A DNA stretch of 64,000 nt from Oscillospiraceae bacterium. GTDB lineage: Bacteria > Bacillota > Clostridia > Oscillospirales > Oscillospiraceae. Every line of letters starts with the position of its first letter. Position 1 is the stretch's first letter. The stretch spans positions 1 to 64,000 of the forward strand of contig JAFQFC010000037.1 of assembly GCA_017415775.1 (NCBI GenBank). Reading direction: 5' to 3'. The notes under the pieces are model-generated. The model worked only from the letters and a program-made list of their open reading frames with translations, was not told where the DNA came from and made no database searches. Positions 1 to 7,275 of this stretch are shown here, piece by piece. Both the position numbers and the translations under genes were made by a program.

Positions 1-1
1 A

Positions 2-736
2 ACTGTTACCATCGGACTTGTGGGCAAGTATGTTCAGCTCCATGACGCCTACCTCTCTGTGGCCGAGGCACTTCGCCACGCGGGTTTTGCTCTTGACTCC
101 AAGATCGACATTCGGTGGATCGACTCCGAGACCATCACAGAGGAAACGAAAAAGCATATCCTTGCCGGTCTGGACGGTATCATCGTCCCCGGTGGCTTCG
201 GTGACCGTGGCATTGAGGGCATGATCCTGGCGGCGCAGTATGCGCGGGAAAATAACATCCCCTATTTTGGTATCTGCCTCGGAATGCAGATCGCCGTGAT
301 CGAATATGCCCGTCATGTACTGGGGATCGCAGATGCAAACTCCGGTGAGTTTGCCCCAGAGGGAGGACATAAGGTCATTGATTTCATGCCCGGCCAGAGC
401 GATGAGATCGACAAGGGCGGAACGCTGCGGCTGGGAAGCTATCCCTGCGTGATCGCCGATGGAACGACCATGGCACGGTGCTATGGCGATACGATGATCC
501 ACGAGCGCCACCGTCACCGCTATGAGTTTAATAACGATTACCGGGATGTCCTTTGCACAGCCGGCCTGACACTGAGCGGTCTTTCCCCGGACGGCAGACT
601 TGTGGAAACGGTAGAATTGACCGACAGGTCCTTCTATGTGGGCGTTCAGTACCATCCGGAGTTCAAGAGTCGCCCCAACCGGCCTCATCCGCTTTTTAAG
701 GGCTTTATCGCCGCAGCACTGGAGGGTCAGCAATGA
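2..736 (+). CDS. pyrG: CTP synthase, C-terminal part (cut by window edge)
   Basis: This is the C-terminal part of cytosolic CTP synthase, which aminates UTP to CTP using glutamine, the last step of pyrimidine nucleotide synthesis. The reading frame is open from base 2, and its first residues ([17 protein letters not shown]) are the usual start of the glutamine amidotransferase domain, so the synthetase half lies outside the window. The nucleophile motif FGICLGMQ and the His/Glu motif VQYHPEF complete the class I glutaminase triad, so this half looks intact. The stop overlaps the ATG of the following carA fragment as ATGA, which indicates translational coupling. The identification is secure; only the 5' end is missing. 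Confidence 0.97.
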   Translation, partial: TVTIGLVGKYVQLHDAYLSVAEALRHAGFALDSKIDIRWIDSETITEETKKHILAGLDGIIVPGGFGDRGIEGMILAAQYARENNIPYFGICLGMQIAVIEYARHVLGIADANSGEFAPEGGHKVIDFMPGQSDEIDKGGTLRLGSYPCVIADGTTMARCYGDTMIHERHRHRYEFNNDYRDVLCTAGLTLSGLSPDGRLVETVELTDRSFYVGVQYHPEFKSRPNRPHPLFKGFIAAALEGQQ

Positions 737-906
737 TGGACATGGGCTATAACAGAAAACTGATTCTGGAGGATGGTGAAGAATACTATGGATTCGCCTT
801 TGGCTATACCGGCGGCAAGGTGCTGGAGATCGTATTCAACACCTCTTTCCAGTCAAAATTATTAATATCTTCTGTAATATCTTTAACAAAACTTGCAACT
901 GTTTGA
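733..906 (+). pseudogene. carA: carA 5' fragment (carbamoyl-phosphate synthase small subunit), truncated
   Basis: The ORF begins [20 protein letters not shown] and continues to KVLEIVFNTSF, which matches the first ~39 residues of the carbamoyl-phosphate synthase small subunit. That protein feeds carbamoyl phosphate to pyrimidine and arginine synthesis. A normal CarA is about 350-380 residues. Here homology stops near base 858, exactly before the expected MTGYQE segment, and the frame runs 18 unrelated residues to a stop at 904-906. The start overlaps the pyrG stop (ATGA). The break coincides with an Rhs-like fragment on the other strand, so recombination or insertion seems to have removed the rest. 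The cell must have another CarA, or be dependent on uptake; an assembly join is also possible. Confidence 0.7.
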
Positions 907-1083
907 ATAATGCTATTATTCAGCCAGTTGGCTGCATCTTTAATCCACTGCGGCCAATTTCCGGAATTATCTGCCATATTCACAGGGTTGTTGAAGCAGT
1001 AGGCAAACATATTGTAACCTGATAGGCTTTCGCTAACTCCAACCACAACACTATCCGCATTGATGAACCTACTTGTATCGTTT
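858..1083 (-). pseudogene. Rhs/YD-repeat core fragment
   Basis: Read on the minus strand, this stretch encodes DTSRFINADSVVVG, then GYNMFAYCFNNPVNMAD and SGNWPQW. This is the signature end of the Rhs repeat-associated core (RF-NAD ... YxYCxNNPVN-xD-xG), the point where a variable toxin C-terminus normally begins. An in-frame stop lies immediately upstream of the match at about 1084, so no repeat region precedes it. The 3' side runs out of homology at the carA junction near 858. It is therefore an isolated remnant of about 75 codons, not a functional polymorphic toxin. Its AT-rich composition contrasts with the flanking genes and suggests a horizontally acquired origin. Confidence 0.6.
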
Positions 1084-1130
1084 TAAAGTACGTGTATTAC
1101 TATTGTAATCTATCTTTTAAAATGAAGCAG

Positions 1131-1156
1131 AGCCCGGCAGGGAAGCCTGCCGGGCT
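1131..1156. terminator. perfect 11-bp hairpin, possible terminator remnant
   Basis: AGCCCGGCAGG is followed by a 4-nt loop (GAAG) and its exact complement. No T-run follows on either strand, so termination is uncertain. It sits in the decayed region between the Rhs and integrase remnants; bases 1084-1193 otherwise hold nothing recognisable. Confidence 0.4.
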
Positions 1157-1193
1157 CATATTATACCGTGAGTATCTTGTGCAGTACGCTGTC

Positions 1194-1280
1194 TTACCAT
1201 GTCCAGTTGCGGTACAGCTTTGGCAGGTTACTACCTTTGTTCGTGCGAGGCCGTTGCTTTTTCTTGCTAATACGAATCAC
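1194..1280 (-). CDS. possible 28-aa basic small protein
   Basis: A GTG-started 28-codon frame overlaps the stop of the integrase remnant as GTGA and is preceded by a GGGGAGGGG purine run. The product starts MIRISKKKQRPRTNKG and ends in WTW; it is very basic. The coupling and ribosome binding site suggest it was once translated behind the integrase. It is not a family I recognise, and in this decayed context it may simply be another remnant. Confidence 0.2.
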   Translation of the reverse strand: MIRISKKKQRPRTNKGSNLPKLYRNWTW

Positions 1281-1483
1281 CCCTCCCCAAACGCCGCATT
1301 GACCTTCTCCAGAATCTCTTCCGGGCGGTTATAGGTGAGGTGGGCGTAGATATCCAACGTGATCTTGGCACGCTCGTGGCCGGCCAGATACTGCACCGTC
1401 TTGATATCTACGCCGGCCAACAGAAGATTCGTGATGTACGTGTGGCATGAGATATGTGGGATGACACCAAAACCGGTGGGGAA
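1277..1483 (-). pseudogene. tyrosine recombinase (integrase) C-terminal stump
   Basis: The minus-strand product contains HTYITNLLLAGVDIKTVQYL, then AGHERAKITLDIYAHL, the C-terminal catalytic block of phage/ICE-type tyrosine recombinases: the GH histidine and the tyrosine nucleophile of the LDIYAHL segment. Only about 68 residues are recognisable out of a usual 350-400. The HxxR box reads HISC, so the catalytic arginine is replaced by cysteine (TGC). Upstream the frame enters a low-complexity tandem repeat instead of the rest of the catalytic domain. Both facts indicate a dead relic of an integrative element. It lies between the truncated carA and rpsI, marking a former insertion site. Confidence 0.7.
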
Positions 1484-1514
1484 GGGCGAAATTAGCGTGC
1501 TTATTTTTGTTTTG

Positions 1515-1596
1515 TAGCCATGATGCATAGCCGCTTCCATAGCCACTTTGATAGCCGTTTTGGTACCAATAGCCGTTTTTATAGCCGTTTTTCTTG
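1515..1596. repeat. 12/18-bp periodic TAGCC(G)TTTT tandem repeat
   Basis: The word TAGCC occurs at 1515, 1528, 1540, 1552, 1570 and 1582, with spacings of 13, 12, 12, 18 and 12, mostly multiples of six. The units are variants of ATAGCCGTTTTT. In one minus-strand frame the tract encodes repeated NGY/SGY units. It directly abuts the integrase stump and may be a slippage product within decayed DNA. Confidence 0.7.
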
Positions 1597-1684
1597 TGGT
1601 TATTTCGGGACAAATCACTACATATTGTGGTAGGGTGTGCGCTTGGAGTGATGCGGGAGTATTTCTAAAAAATGCAAATAGACA

Positions 1685-1718
1685 TGAAAAATCCCCGGAA
1701 ACAGGCGTTTCCGGGGAT
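1685..1718 (-). terminator. rpsI intrinsic terminator
   Basis: ATCCCCGGAAAC and GTTTCCGGGGAT form a perfect 12-bp stem (1691-1718), followed on the minus strand by TTTTTC. It begins 14 bases after the rpsI stop codon. Confidence 0.9.
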
Positions 1719-1732
1719 AAATCGTATAGATT

Positions 1733-2137
1733 TTAGCGCTTGGAGAACTGAGGTGCGCGACGAGCGGCCTTCAGACCGTACTTCTTACGCTCCTTCATGC
1801 GAGGATCGCGGGTCAGGAAACCGGCCTTCTTCAGGATGGCACGGTACTCGGGGTTGACCAGCAGCAGAGCACGGGAGATGCCGTGACGCAGGGCGCCGGC
1901 CTGGCCGGACACACCGCCGCCCTCGACGGTGGCAACGATGTCCACCTTGCCCAGGGTCTCGGTAGCGTTCAGGGGCTGACGGACGACCATCTTCAGGGTC
2001 TCCAGACCGAAGTACTCTTCGATATCGCGGCCGTTGATGGTGATCTTGCCGGTGCCGTTGGGGAACAGGTGCACACGGGCAACGGAGGACTTTCTACGGC
2101 CGGTGCCGTACATATAGGGATTCTTGGACTGATACAT
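1733..2137 (-). CDS. rpsI: 30S ribosomal protein S9
   Basis: S9 binds the head of the 30S subunit, and its basic C-terminal tail reaches the P-site tRNA anticodon. The 134-residue product has the family hallmarks: [13 protein letters not shown] at the N-terminus, [14 protein letters not shown], the GGG-SGQAGA-HGI-RAL block, and the invariant tail ending in PQFSKR. Length is normal (about 130). It follows rplM by 14 bp, the conserved rplM-rpsI operon order of bacteria, and ends at a strong terminator. It presumably shares the rplM promoter and leader. No anomalies were seen. Confidence 0.98.
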   Translation of the reverse strand: MYQSKNPYMYGTGRRKSSVARVHLFPNGTGKITINGRDIEEYFGLETLKMVVRQPLNATETLGKVDIVATVEGGGVSGQAGALRHGISRALLLVNPEYRAILKKAGFLTRDPRMKERKKYGLKAARRAPQFSKR

Positions 2138-2151
2138 TCTTCGTTTCCTCC

Positions 2152-2577
2152 TTACTTGACCAGCTCGGGCTTCTGGGCCTGATGCTCATGGGTGTCGCCG
2201 GCATAGACGTGCAGGCGCTTCAGGGAGTCCTTACCAACGATGTTGTGAGGCAGCATACCCTTGACGGCCACACGCATGGCCAGCTCGGGCTTCTCCTGCA
2301 TCAGGGTGCGGTACTTGGTCTCCTTCAGGCCGCCGACCCAACCGGAGTGGGTGCGATACAGCTTCTGATCCAGCTTCTTGCCGGTCAGGACAGCCTTGGC
2401 AGCGTTGATCACGATGACGTTGTCGCCGCAGTCAGCGTGGGGGGTGTAGGTCACTTTGTCCTTGCCGCGCAGCAGGTTGGCGACGATGACGGCGGTCTTG
2501 CCCAGGGGCATATCGGCGGCATCAACGACGTACCACTTGCGCTCGAAGGAGCCCTTCTTTTCCATATAAGTGGACAT
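2152..2577 (-). CDS. rplM: 50S ribosomal protein L13
   Basis: L13 is an early-assembly 50S protein. The ATG at 2577 was chosen because GGAGGAAAAACAC precedes it at good spacing and it gives 141 residues, the usual length. An upstream in-frame extension of 46 residues has no ribosome binding site and no homology. Visible motifs are [34 protein letters not shown], the [21 protein letters not shown] segment, and the LKVYAG-like [11 protein letters not shown]. The gene leads the rplM-rpsI operon. Its roughly 95-nt 5' leader could hold an autoregulatory L13 leader as in Bacillus, but no structure could be confirmed by eye. Confidence 0.98.
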   Translation of the reverse strand: MSTYMEKKGSFERKWYVVDAADMPLGKTAVIVANLLRGKDKVTYTPHADCGDNVIVINAAKAVLTGKKLDQKLYRTHSGWVGGLKETKYRTLMQEKPELAMRVAVKGMLPHNIVGKDSLKRLHVYAGDTHEHQAQKPELVK

Positions 2578-2680
2578 GTGTTTTTCCTCCAGTTTATATA
2601 TTGTTATTTGCTTTACTTTTTTCACCGCTCTTGCTACAATAAATGCAGAAAAAGCGTGCTGTTCAAATCGCGCAAGGATA

Positions 2681-2709
2681 TTTATAACACAAGGGTCAAC
2701 CCTTGTCAA
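2681..2709 (-). promoter_or_regulatory. rplM-rpsI promoter with palindrome in the spacer
   Basis: TTGACA and TATAAA are separated by exactly 17 bp on the minus strand, close to the sigma-A consensus. The spacer holds the inverted repeat CAAGGGTTGACCCTTG (2688-2703), two 7-bp arms around 2 bp, placed where a bound regulator would block the polymerase. The transcript would start near 2674. Confidence 0.8.
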
Positions 2710-2814
2710 CATCATTTTTATTTACAATGCAAACATCTGCCGTTTTCTCTTGTTTGCTCTTGTTTTCTCTCGTTTTCTCGAAAGGCAAATCAAAATTTTT
2801 CCGGAGGAAGGAAA

Positions 2815-3540
2815 ATGAAGCATATTTTGTCCCTCGCGCGGCGCTGCGTGGAGGATTACAACATGATCGAAGAGGGGGATCGGATCGCCGTGGGCGTGTC
2901 CGGCGGCAAGGACAGCATGGTGGCTCTGGCCGTCCTGGCCCAGCTGCGCCGCTTCTACCCCAAGCACTTCGAACTGGAAGCCATTACGCTGGAAATGGGC
3001 ATGCCGGGGATGGATTTTGCCCCGGTGGCCGCATATTGCGAACAAATCGGCGTGCCTTACACCCGCATTCAGGTGCCGGTGTACCAGATCGTTTTTGAAG
3101 AGCGGCAGGAGAAGAATCCCTGCTCCCTGTGCGCCAAGATGCGCCGGGGCAGCCTGAACACGGCGCTGGTGGAAAAGGGCATCCGCAAGATCGCTCTGGG
3201 CCATCACTACGACGACGCCGTGGAGACGCTGCTGATGAACCTCCTCTTTGAGGGGCGCATCGGCTGCTTCCAGCCGGTGACCCATCTGGACCGCATGGAC
3301 GTGCTGCAGATCCGGCCCTTGCTGTACTGCCACGAGGAGGAGATCCGCCGTGCGGCGGCCAGACTGGACCTGCCCATTATCCACAATCCCTGCCCCGCCG
3401 ACGGCTCCAGCCGCCGACAGGAGGTCAAGGAGCTGCTGGTGCAGCTGGAGGAGAAGTATCCCAATCTGAAGACCAAGCTGTTCGGCGCGATTCAGAGGTA
3501 TCCGCTGTATGGGTGGAATCTGGAAACGGAAGAGCGGTGA
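2815..3540 (+). CDS. TtcA-family tRNA thiolation protein (PP-loop ATPase)
   Basis: This 241-residue protein belongs to the TtcA/TtuA/TilS group of N-type ATP pyrophosphatases, which adenylate a tRNA base and replace oxygen with sulfur. The PP-loop SGGKDS lies at residues 29-34. Cys103, Cys106 (NPCSLC) and Cys193 (NPCPAD) are the three expected ligands of the [4Fe-4S] cluster of TtcA, and GHHYDDAVETLLMN is the second family signature. The start was set by GGAGGAAGGAAA just before the ATG at 2815; a much longer upstream frame is antisense to rplM and spurious. TtcA acts on cytidine 32 of tRNAs, but the exact substrate here is inferred. The last 37 bases of the gene recur 586 bp downstream. Confidence 0.85.
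   Translation: MKHILSLARRCVEDYNMIEEGDRIAVGVSGGKDSMVALAVLAQLRRFYPKHFELEAITLEMGMPGMDFAPVAAYCEQIGVPYTRIQVPVYQIVFEERQEKNPCSLCAKMRRGSLNTALVEKGIRKIALGHHYDDAVETLLMNLLFEGRIGCFQPVTHLDRMDVLQIRPLLYCHEEEIRRAAARLDLPIIHNPCPADGSSRRQEVKELLVQLEEKYPNLKTKLFGAIQRYPLYGWNLETEER
3502..3538 (+). repeat. 37-bp direct repeat, copy 1 (ttcA 3' end)
   Basis: This stretch encodes the last 12 residues of the TtcA-like protein (PLYGWNLETEER) and is repeated base for base at 4088-4124. The two copies bracket the PH-like membrane gene. Confidence 0.95.
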
Positions 3541-3546
3541 GGACCA

Positions 3547-4017
3547 ATGGGAAAGACCGGTACAAGTAAAATTGTAGTGAAAAAGCGGACGGCAGAGCGT
3601 GTGGTCTTCCATTGTTTGGGAGGAACTTTTGTCGTGAGCGGGATAGTCGTAATGATTACCGGCGGCGGACTGGGAGACGAACTTGAAGGATTTGGGATAT
3701 TGCTGGGGGCGTTAATAGGGTTAATAGGCCTTTTCGCCCAACTCTATTTTGAACTATGGCGCATCACTTTTACTTCCAAGGAAATCCGCATACGGCACTG
3801 GCCTTTTCGGGAGAGAACATATTCGTACTCCATGATAAAAGAAGTTACGAAAGGCTATAGTGGTGCCGAGAACGATTACCTGATTTACTGTAAGTTTACG
3901 GATGGGAAGGGTATTGCATTTAGAATGAAGGATGTGAATGCTCATTTGGCAGTAAAAAGATTGCTTTCGCACCGTACCATTCGAAATGTATCTTATTCGT
4001 GGACCACGCTGAACTAG
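3547..4017 (+). CDS. small membrane protein with a PH-like domain
   Basis: The 156-residue product has two hydrophobic segments near the N-terminus (about residues 22-42 and 49-70, the second very Gly/Leu rich). A cytoplasmic part follows with the alternating pattern WRITFTSKEIRIRHWPFRER ... YSMIKEV ... YLIYCKF, typical of bacterial PH-like beta domains attached to membrane helices. The function is unknown. The ATG at 3547 lies 7 bp after the ttcA stop, but no strong ribosome binding site is visible. Base composition is AT-richer than its neighbours. It is flanked by a perfect 37-bp duplication of the ttcA 3' end, so it looks like a recently inserted gene and not an original operon member. 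Confidence 0.6.
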   Translation: MGKTGTSKIVVKKRTAERVVFHCLGGTFVVSGIVVMITGGGLGDELEGFGILLGALIGLIGLFAQLYFELWRITFTSKEIRIRHWPFRERTYSYSMIKEVTKGYSGAENDYLIYCKFTDGKGIAFRMKDVNAHLAVKRLLSHRTIRNVSYSWTTLN

Positions 4018-4087
4018 ATGCGCTGTGTCCGCTACAACCCATTACCCGGGAAAGGTACGCCCTCTTCCGGGGCAACAACAGCGCTGC

Positions 4088-4124
4088 CCGCTGTATGGGT
4101 GGAATCTGGAAACGGAAGAGCGGT
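4088..4124 (+). repeat. 37-bp direct repeat, copy 2 (orphan ttcA 3' end)
   Basis: This is an exact copy of 3502-3538. It ends CGGTAG, where the gene copy ends CGGTGA, so both copies carry an in-frame stop directly after the same last codon. The sequence 5' of this copy is unrelated to ttcA. Confidence 0.95.
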
Positions 4125-4150
4125 AGGCATTCTGCAAGATAGAAGAATAT

Positions 4151-4192
4151 CCCCCCGCCCCTGCGGGGCACCCCTCTTTAGGCAAGAGGGGT
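4151..4192. repeat. REP-like palindromic pair, possible terminator
   Basis: CCCCGCCCCTGCGGGG is followed by ACCCCTCTT-TAGGC-AAGAGGGGT (4170-4192). The tandem of two GC-rich hairpins resembles the dispersed unit at 20958-21004. It separates the ttcA region from the MFS gene. Confidence 0.55.
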
Positions 4193-4208
4193 AGAAAGGA
4201 AGAGATAT

Positions 4209-5513
4209 ATGAAAAAGACCAAATCCCCCTATGCTCTCGGTGGGCGCACATGGGCGGCTCTGCTGATCTTCGGCCTGTTCGGCCAGATCGCATGGGTCAT
4301 CGAGAACATGTATTTCAATGTGTTCCTCTATAACACCATTTCCGGCGACACGGCCATGATCGCCGCCATGGTGTCGGCCAGCGCTGTGACGGCTACCGTC
4401 ACCACGCTGGTGATGGGCGCACTCAGCGATAAGATCGGACGGCGCAAGACCCTCATCGTGGTGGGTTACCTCCTCTGGGGCCTGAGCGTGGCGGCCTTCG
4501 CCTTCGTTTCGGTGGACAGCATGGGCAAGCTGTTCCCGGCGGCCTCGGCGGCCTATGCCGCTGCGGTGGCTGTGGTGGTGCTGGACTGCGTGATGACCTT
4601 CTTCGGCTCCACCGCCAACGACGCCGCCTTCAACGCATGGGTCACCGACGTGACGGTGCCGGAGAACCGTGGCCGTGTGGAAACGGTGCTGGCCATCCTG
4701 CCGCTGGTGGCTATGCTGGTGGTGTTCGGCCTGCTGGACGGCATGACCCAGAGCGGCAACTGGAGCACCTTCTTCCTTGTGGTGGGCGGTGTGACGCTGC
4801 TGGGCGGCGTGCTGGGCATCTTCTTCCTGAAGGAGAAGGAGGATCTGCGCCCCGGCACCGACAGCTATTTTGCCAACATCGTTTACGGTCTGCGGCCCTC
4901 CGTCATCCGGGCCAATCCGGGCCTGTACATTTCCTTGACCTGCCTTGCCATCTACTCCATGAGCCAGCAGGTGTACATGCCCTACCTCATTATCTACATC
5001 CAGCGCTTCCTGGGCATCACCGACTATGTGGTGCTGCTGGGCAGCGTGCTGATCCTCAGCTCCGTCATCTCCGTGCTGATGGGCAAAGTGGTGGACAAGC
5101 ACGGCAAGCTGACGTGCATCGTACCCGCCGCCGTGGTGGGCATCGTTGGTCTGGTGCTGATGTACTTCGCCCGGGCCCAGTGGTTCGTGGCGGTGGCCGG
5201 CATCGTGATGCTGGGCGGCGGCATGGTGGTGTCCGCCTGCTGTCAGGGCCTGATCCGTGACCATACGCCGGAGGGCAAGGCGGGCCTCTTCCAGGGCATC
5301 CGCATCCTCTTCCAGGTGCTGATCCCCATGGTCACCGGTCCCTTCATCGGCGTGGCGGTGATCCGCAACACGGGCATGACGTACGAGGATCTGGGCACCG
5401 TCAAGCAGGTGCCCACGGCCGAGATCTTTCTGGCGGCCGCCGTCGTGCTGGTGCTGCTGTTCGTGCCGGTGAAGCTGTTGAAAAAGAGAGAAGCTGCGAA
5501 AGGAGCCAACTGA
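4209..5513 (+). CDS. MFS transporter, probable sugar/glycoside importer
   Basis: This 434-residue protein has about 12 predicted membrane helices. The loop between helices 2 and 3 carries the major facilitator signature GALSDKIGRRK, and a cytoplasmic central loop is visible around KEKEDLRPGTDSYF. The ATG follows GAAAGGAAGAGATAT at good spacing. Only one base separates its stop from the start of the GH2 glycosidase, so the two are co-translated. The most economical reading is uptake of a glycoside or glucuronide that the next gene hydrolyses, as in the GPH/MFS-GH2 pairs of gut bacteria. The substrate cannot be read from the sequence, and export of an aglycone remains possible. Confidence 0.8.
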   Translation: MKKTKSPYALGGRTWAALLIFGLFGQIAWVIENMYFNVFLYNTISGDTAMIAAMVSASAVTATVTTLVMGALSDKIGRRKTLIVVGYLLWGLSVAAFAFVSVDSMGKLFPAASAAYAAAVAVVVLDCVMTFFGSTANDAAFNAWVTDVTVPENRGRVETVLAILPLVAMLVVFGLLDGMTQSGNWSTFFLVVGGVTLLGGVLGIFFLKEKEDLRPGTDSYFANIVYGLRPSVIRANPGLYISLTCLAIYSMSQQVYMPYLIIYIQRFLGITDYVVLLGSVLILSSVISVLMGKVVDKHGKLTCIVPAAVVGIVGLVLMYFARAQWFVAVAGIVMLGGGMVVSACCQGLIRDHTPEGKAGLFQGIRILFQVLIPMVTGPFIGVAVIRNTGMTYEDLGTVKQVPTAEIFLAAAVVLVLLFVPVKLLKKREAAKGAN

Positions 5514-5514
5514 T

Positions 5515-7263
5515 ATGCGAGACCTGTTTACCCCCTGGGGCGAGACGCTGGACAAAAACTGCCCCCTGCCGGAATATCCCCGGCCCCAGCTCAAGCGTGA
5601 GAGCTACCTGAACCTGAACGGCCTGTGGAACTACACCGTGCAGGACGGCGAGGAATATACCAAGAACAAGACCGGCACCATCGTGGTGCCCTTCTCCCCG
5701 GAGAGCCTTCTCTCCGGCTGTGACTTCCAGCTGCAAAGCGGCGAGACGCTGTGGTACGAGCGCACCTTCACCCTGCCTGAGGGCTTCCGGAAGGACCGTG
5801 TGCTGCTGCACTTCGGTGCGGTGGATCAGAGCTGCCGTGTGCTGGTGAATGACAAAGAGGTGGGCGGCCACGAGGGCGGCTATCTGCCCTTCACGCTGGA
5901 CATCACCGAGGCCCTCTGCGACGGCGAGAACCGCCTGACGGTGGCCGTCACCGACAAGACGGACGCCAGCGTCCACGCCTACGGCAAGCAGCGCTATGAC
6001 CGGGGCGGCATCTGGTACACCGCCCAGAGCGGCATCTGGCAGACGGTGTGGATGGAGAGCGTGGTGGAAAACTACATCACCTCCATCGAACTGACCCCCG
6101 ACTTTGACAGCAAGCGGCTGTACTGGCGCATCCATGCCAAGGATCCTCAGGGGGCCCATGTGGTGGTGCGCAAGGACGGCGAGTGCATCGCCGAGGATTG
6201 GGATTATGAGAGTGACGACGGCAGCGGCTGGTCTTTGATCTCCGAGGAGCATTTCCGCCCCTGGAGTCCCGAGGATCCCTTCCTCTACACGGTGGAGATC
6301 GACATGAAAAGCGGCGACCATGTGGAGAGCTACTTCGGCATGCGCAAGTTCTCCATTGTGGAGCATCAGGGTCGCAAGGTGCTGGGCCTGAACAACAAGC
6401 CTTACTTCCAGCACGGCCTTCTCGACCAGGGCTACTGGTCCGACGGTCTGTATACGCCCCCCAGTGACGAGGCCATGATCTGGGACATCCGGACCATGAA
6501 GGAGCTGGGCTTCAACATGCTGCGCAAGCACATCAAGATCGAGCCCCTGCGCTGGTACTACCACTGCGACCGGCTGGGCATGATCGTCTGGCAGGACATG
6601 GTGTGCGGCGGCAAGTATTTCATCCCCATGACCCAGCAGTATCTGCCCTTCATCGGCATCCACCTGCGGGATGACCGCCACTACAGCTGGATGGGCCGTG
6701 GCGACGAGGGCGGACGGCTGCAGTTCGAGTCCGATCTGGACGAGACGGTGCAGCTCCTCTATAGCTGCGTGTCTCTGGGCCTGTGGGTGCCTTTCAACGA
6801 GGGCTGGGGCCAGTTTGACTCCCTGCGCATCACCGAGCGGCTGCGTCAGCTGGACGACACCCGTCCCATCGACCACGCCAGCGGCTGGAACGATCAGGGC
6901 GGCGGCGACCTGAAGAGCCGCCACATCTATTTCCGTCCCGTGAAGCTGAAGAACGACGGACGCCGTGTGCTGGCCCTGACGGAGTTTGGCGGCTACAGCC
7001 TGCCGGTGCCGGAGCATTACACCACCGACAAGGAGTTCGGCTACCGCTCCTATCAGGACAATGCCACGTGGATGGATGCACTGGAAAAGCTGTATGAAGA
7101 GCAGATCATCCCCCATCTGGCATCGCAGGGCCTGTCCGCCGCCGTGTATACACAGGTCAGCGACGTGGAGGACGAGGTCAACGGCCTTGTCACCTACGAC
7201 CGCAAGGTGGTGAAGGCCGACGCCAAGCGGATGCAGGCCATCGCTAAAAAGCTGCAATTTTAA
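5515..7263 (+). CDS. glycoside hydrolase family 2 (beta-glucuronidase/galactosidase-like)
   Basis: The 582-residue product is a cytoplasmic GH2 exo-glycosidase with no signal peptide. Residues ~25-185 form the N-terminal sugar-binding jelly roll (NLNGLWNY ... VPFSPESLLSG ... LWYERTFTLP), ~190-285 the Ig-like domain, and ~290-582 the TIM barrel. The acid/base is Glu429 in PFNEGWGQFD and the nucleophile Glu490 in LTEFGGYSLP; KHIKIEPLRWYYHCD and GMIVWQDMV are further barrel motifs. Family members are beta-galactosidases, beta-glucuronidases or beta-mannosidases. The exact activity is not decided, and the glucuronidase NxK signature was not identified. The gene sits between its transporter and a DUF1643 gene in a likely operon. 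Confidence 0.88.
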   Translation: MRDLFTPWGETLDKNCPLPEYPRPQLKRESYLNLNGLWNYTVQDGEEYTKNKTGTIVVPFSPESLLSGCDFQLQSGETLWYERTFTLPEGFRKDRVLLHFGAVDQSCRVLVNDKEVGGHEGGYLPFTLDITEALCDGENRLTVAVTDKTDASVHAYGKQRYDRGGIWYTAQSGIWQTVWMESVVENYITSIELTPDFDSKRLYWRIHAKDPQGAHVVVRKDGECIAEDWDYESDDGSGWSLISEEHFRPWSPEDPFLYTVEIDMKSGDHVESYFGMRKFSIVEHQGRKVLGLNNKPYFQHGLLDQGYWSDGLYTPPSDEAMIWDIRTMKELGFNMLRKHIKIEPLRWYYHCDRLGMIVWQDMVCGGKYFIPMTQQYLPFIGIHLRDDRHYSWMGRGDEGGRLQFESDLDETVQLLYSCVSLGLWVPFNEGWGQFDSLRITERLRQLDDTRPIDHASGWNDQGGGDLKSRHIYFRPVKLKNDGRRVLALTEFGGYSLPVPEHYTTDKEFGYRSYQDNATWMDALEKLYEEQIIPHLASQGLSAAVYTQVSDVEDEVNGLVTYDRKVVKADAKRMQAIAKKLQF

Positions 7264-7275
7264 GGAGGTGTCCCC

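Noticed and set aside
1092..1334. An 80-codon plus-strand frame in the decayed region.
   Set aside because: It reads through a palindrome and antisense to the integrase stump, with no ribosome binding site or homology.
1515..1596. A possible CRISPR array.
   Set aside because: Units are 12-18 bp without unique spacers. No array of 25-40-bp repeats occurs anywhere in the window and no cas genes were seen.
2182..2814. A long upstream extension of the ttcA frame.
   Set aside because: It is antisense to rplM and its promoter. A strong ribosome binding site lies at 2802-2810 before ATG 2815.
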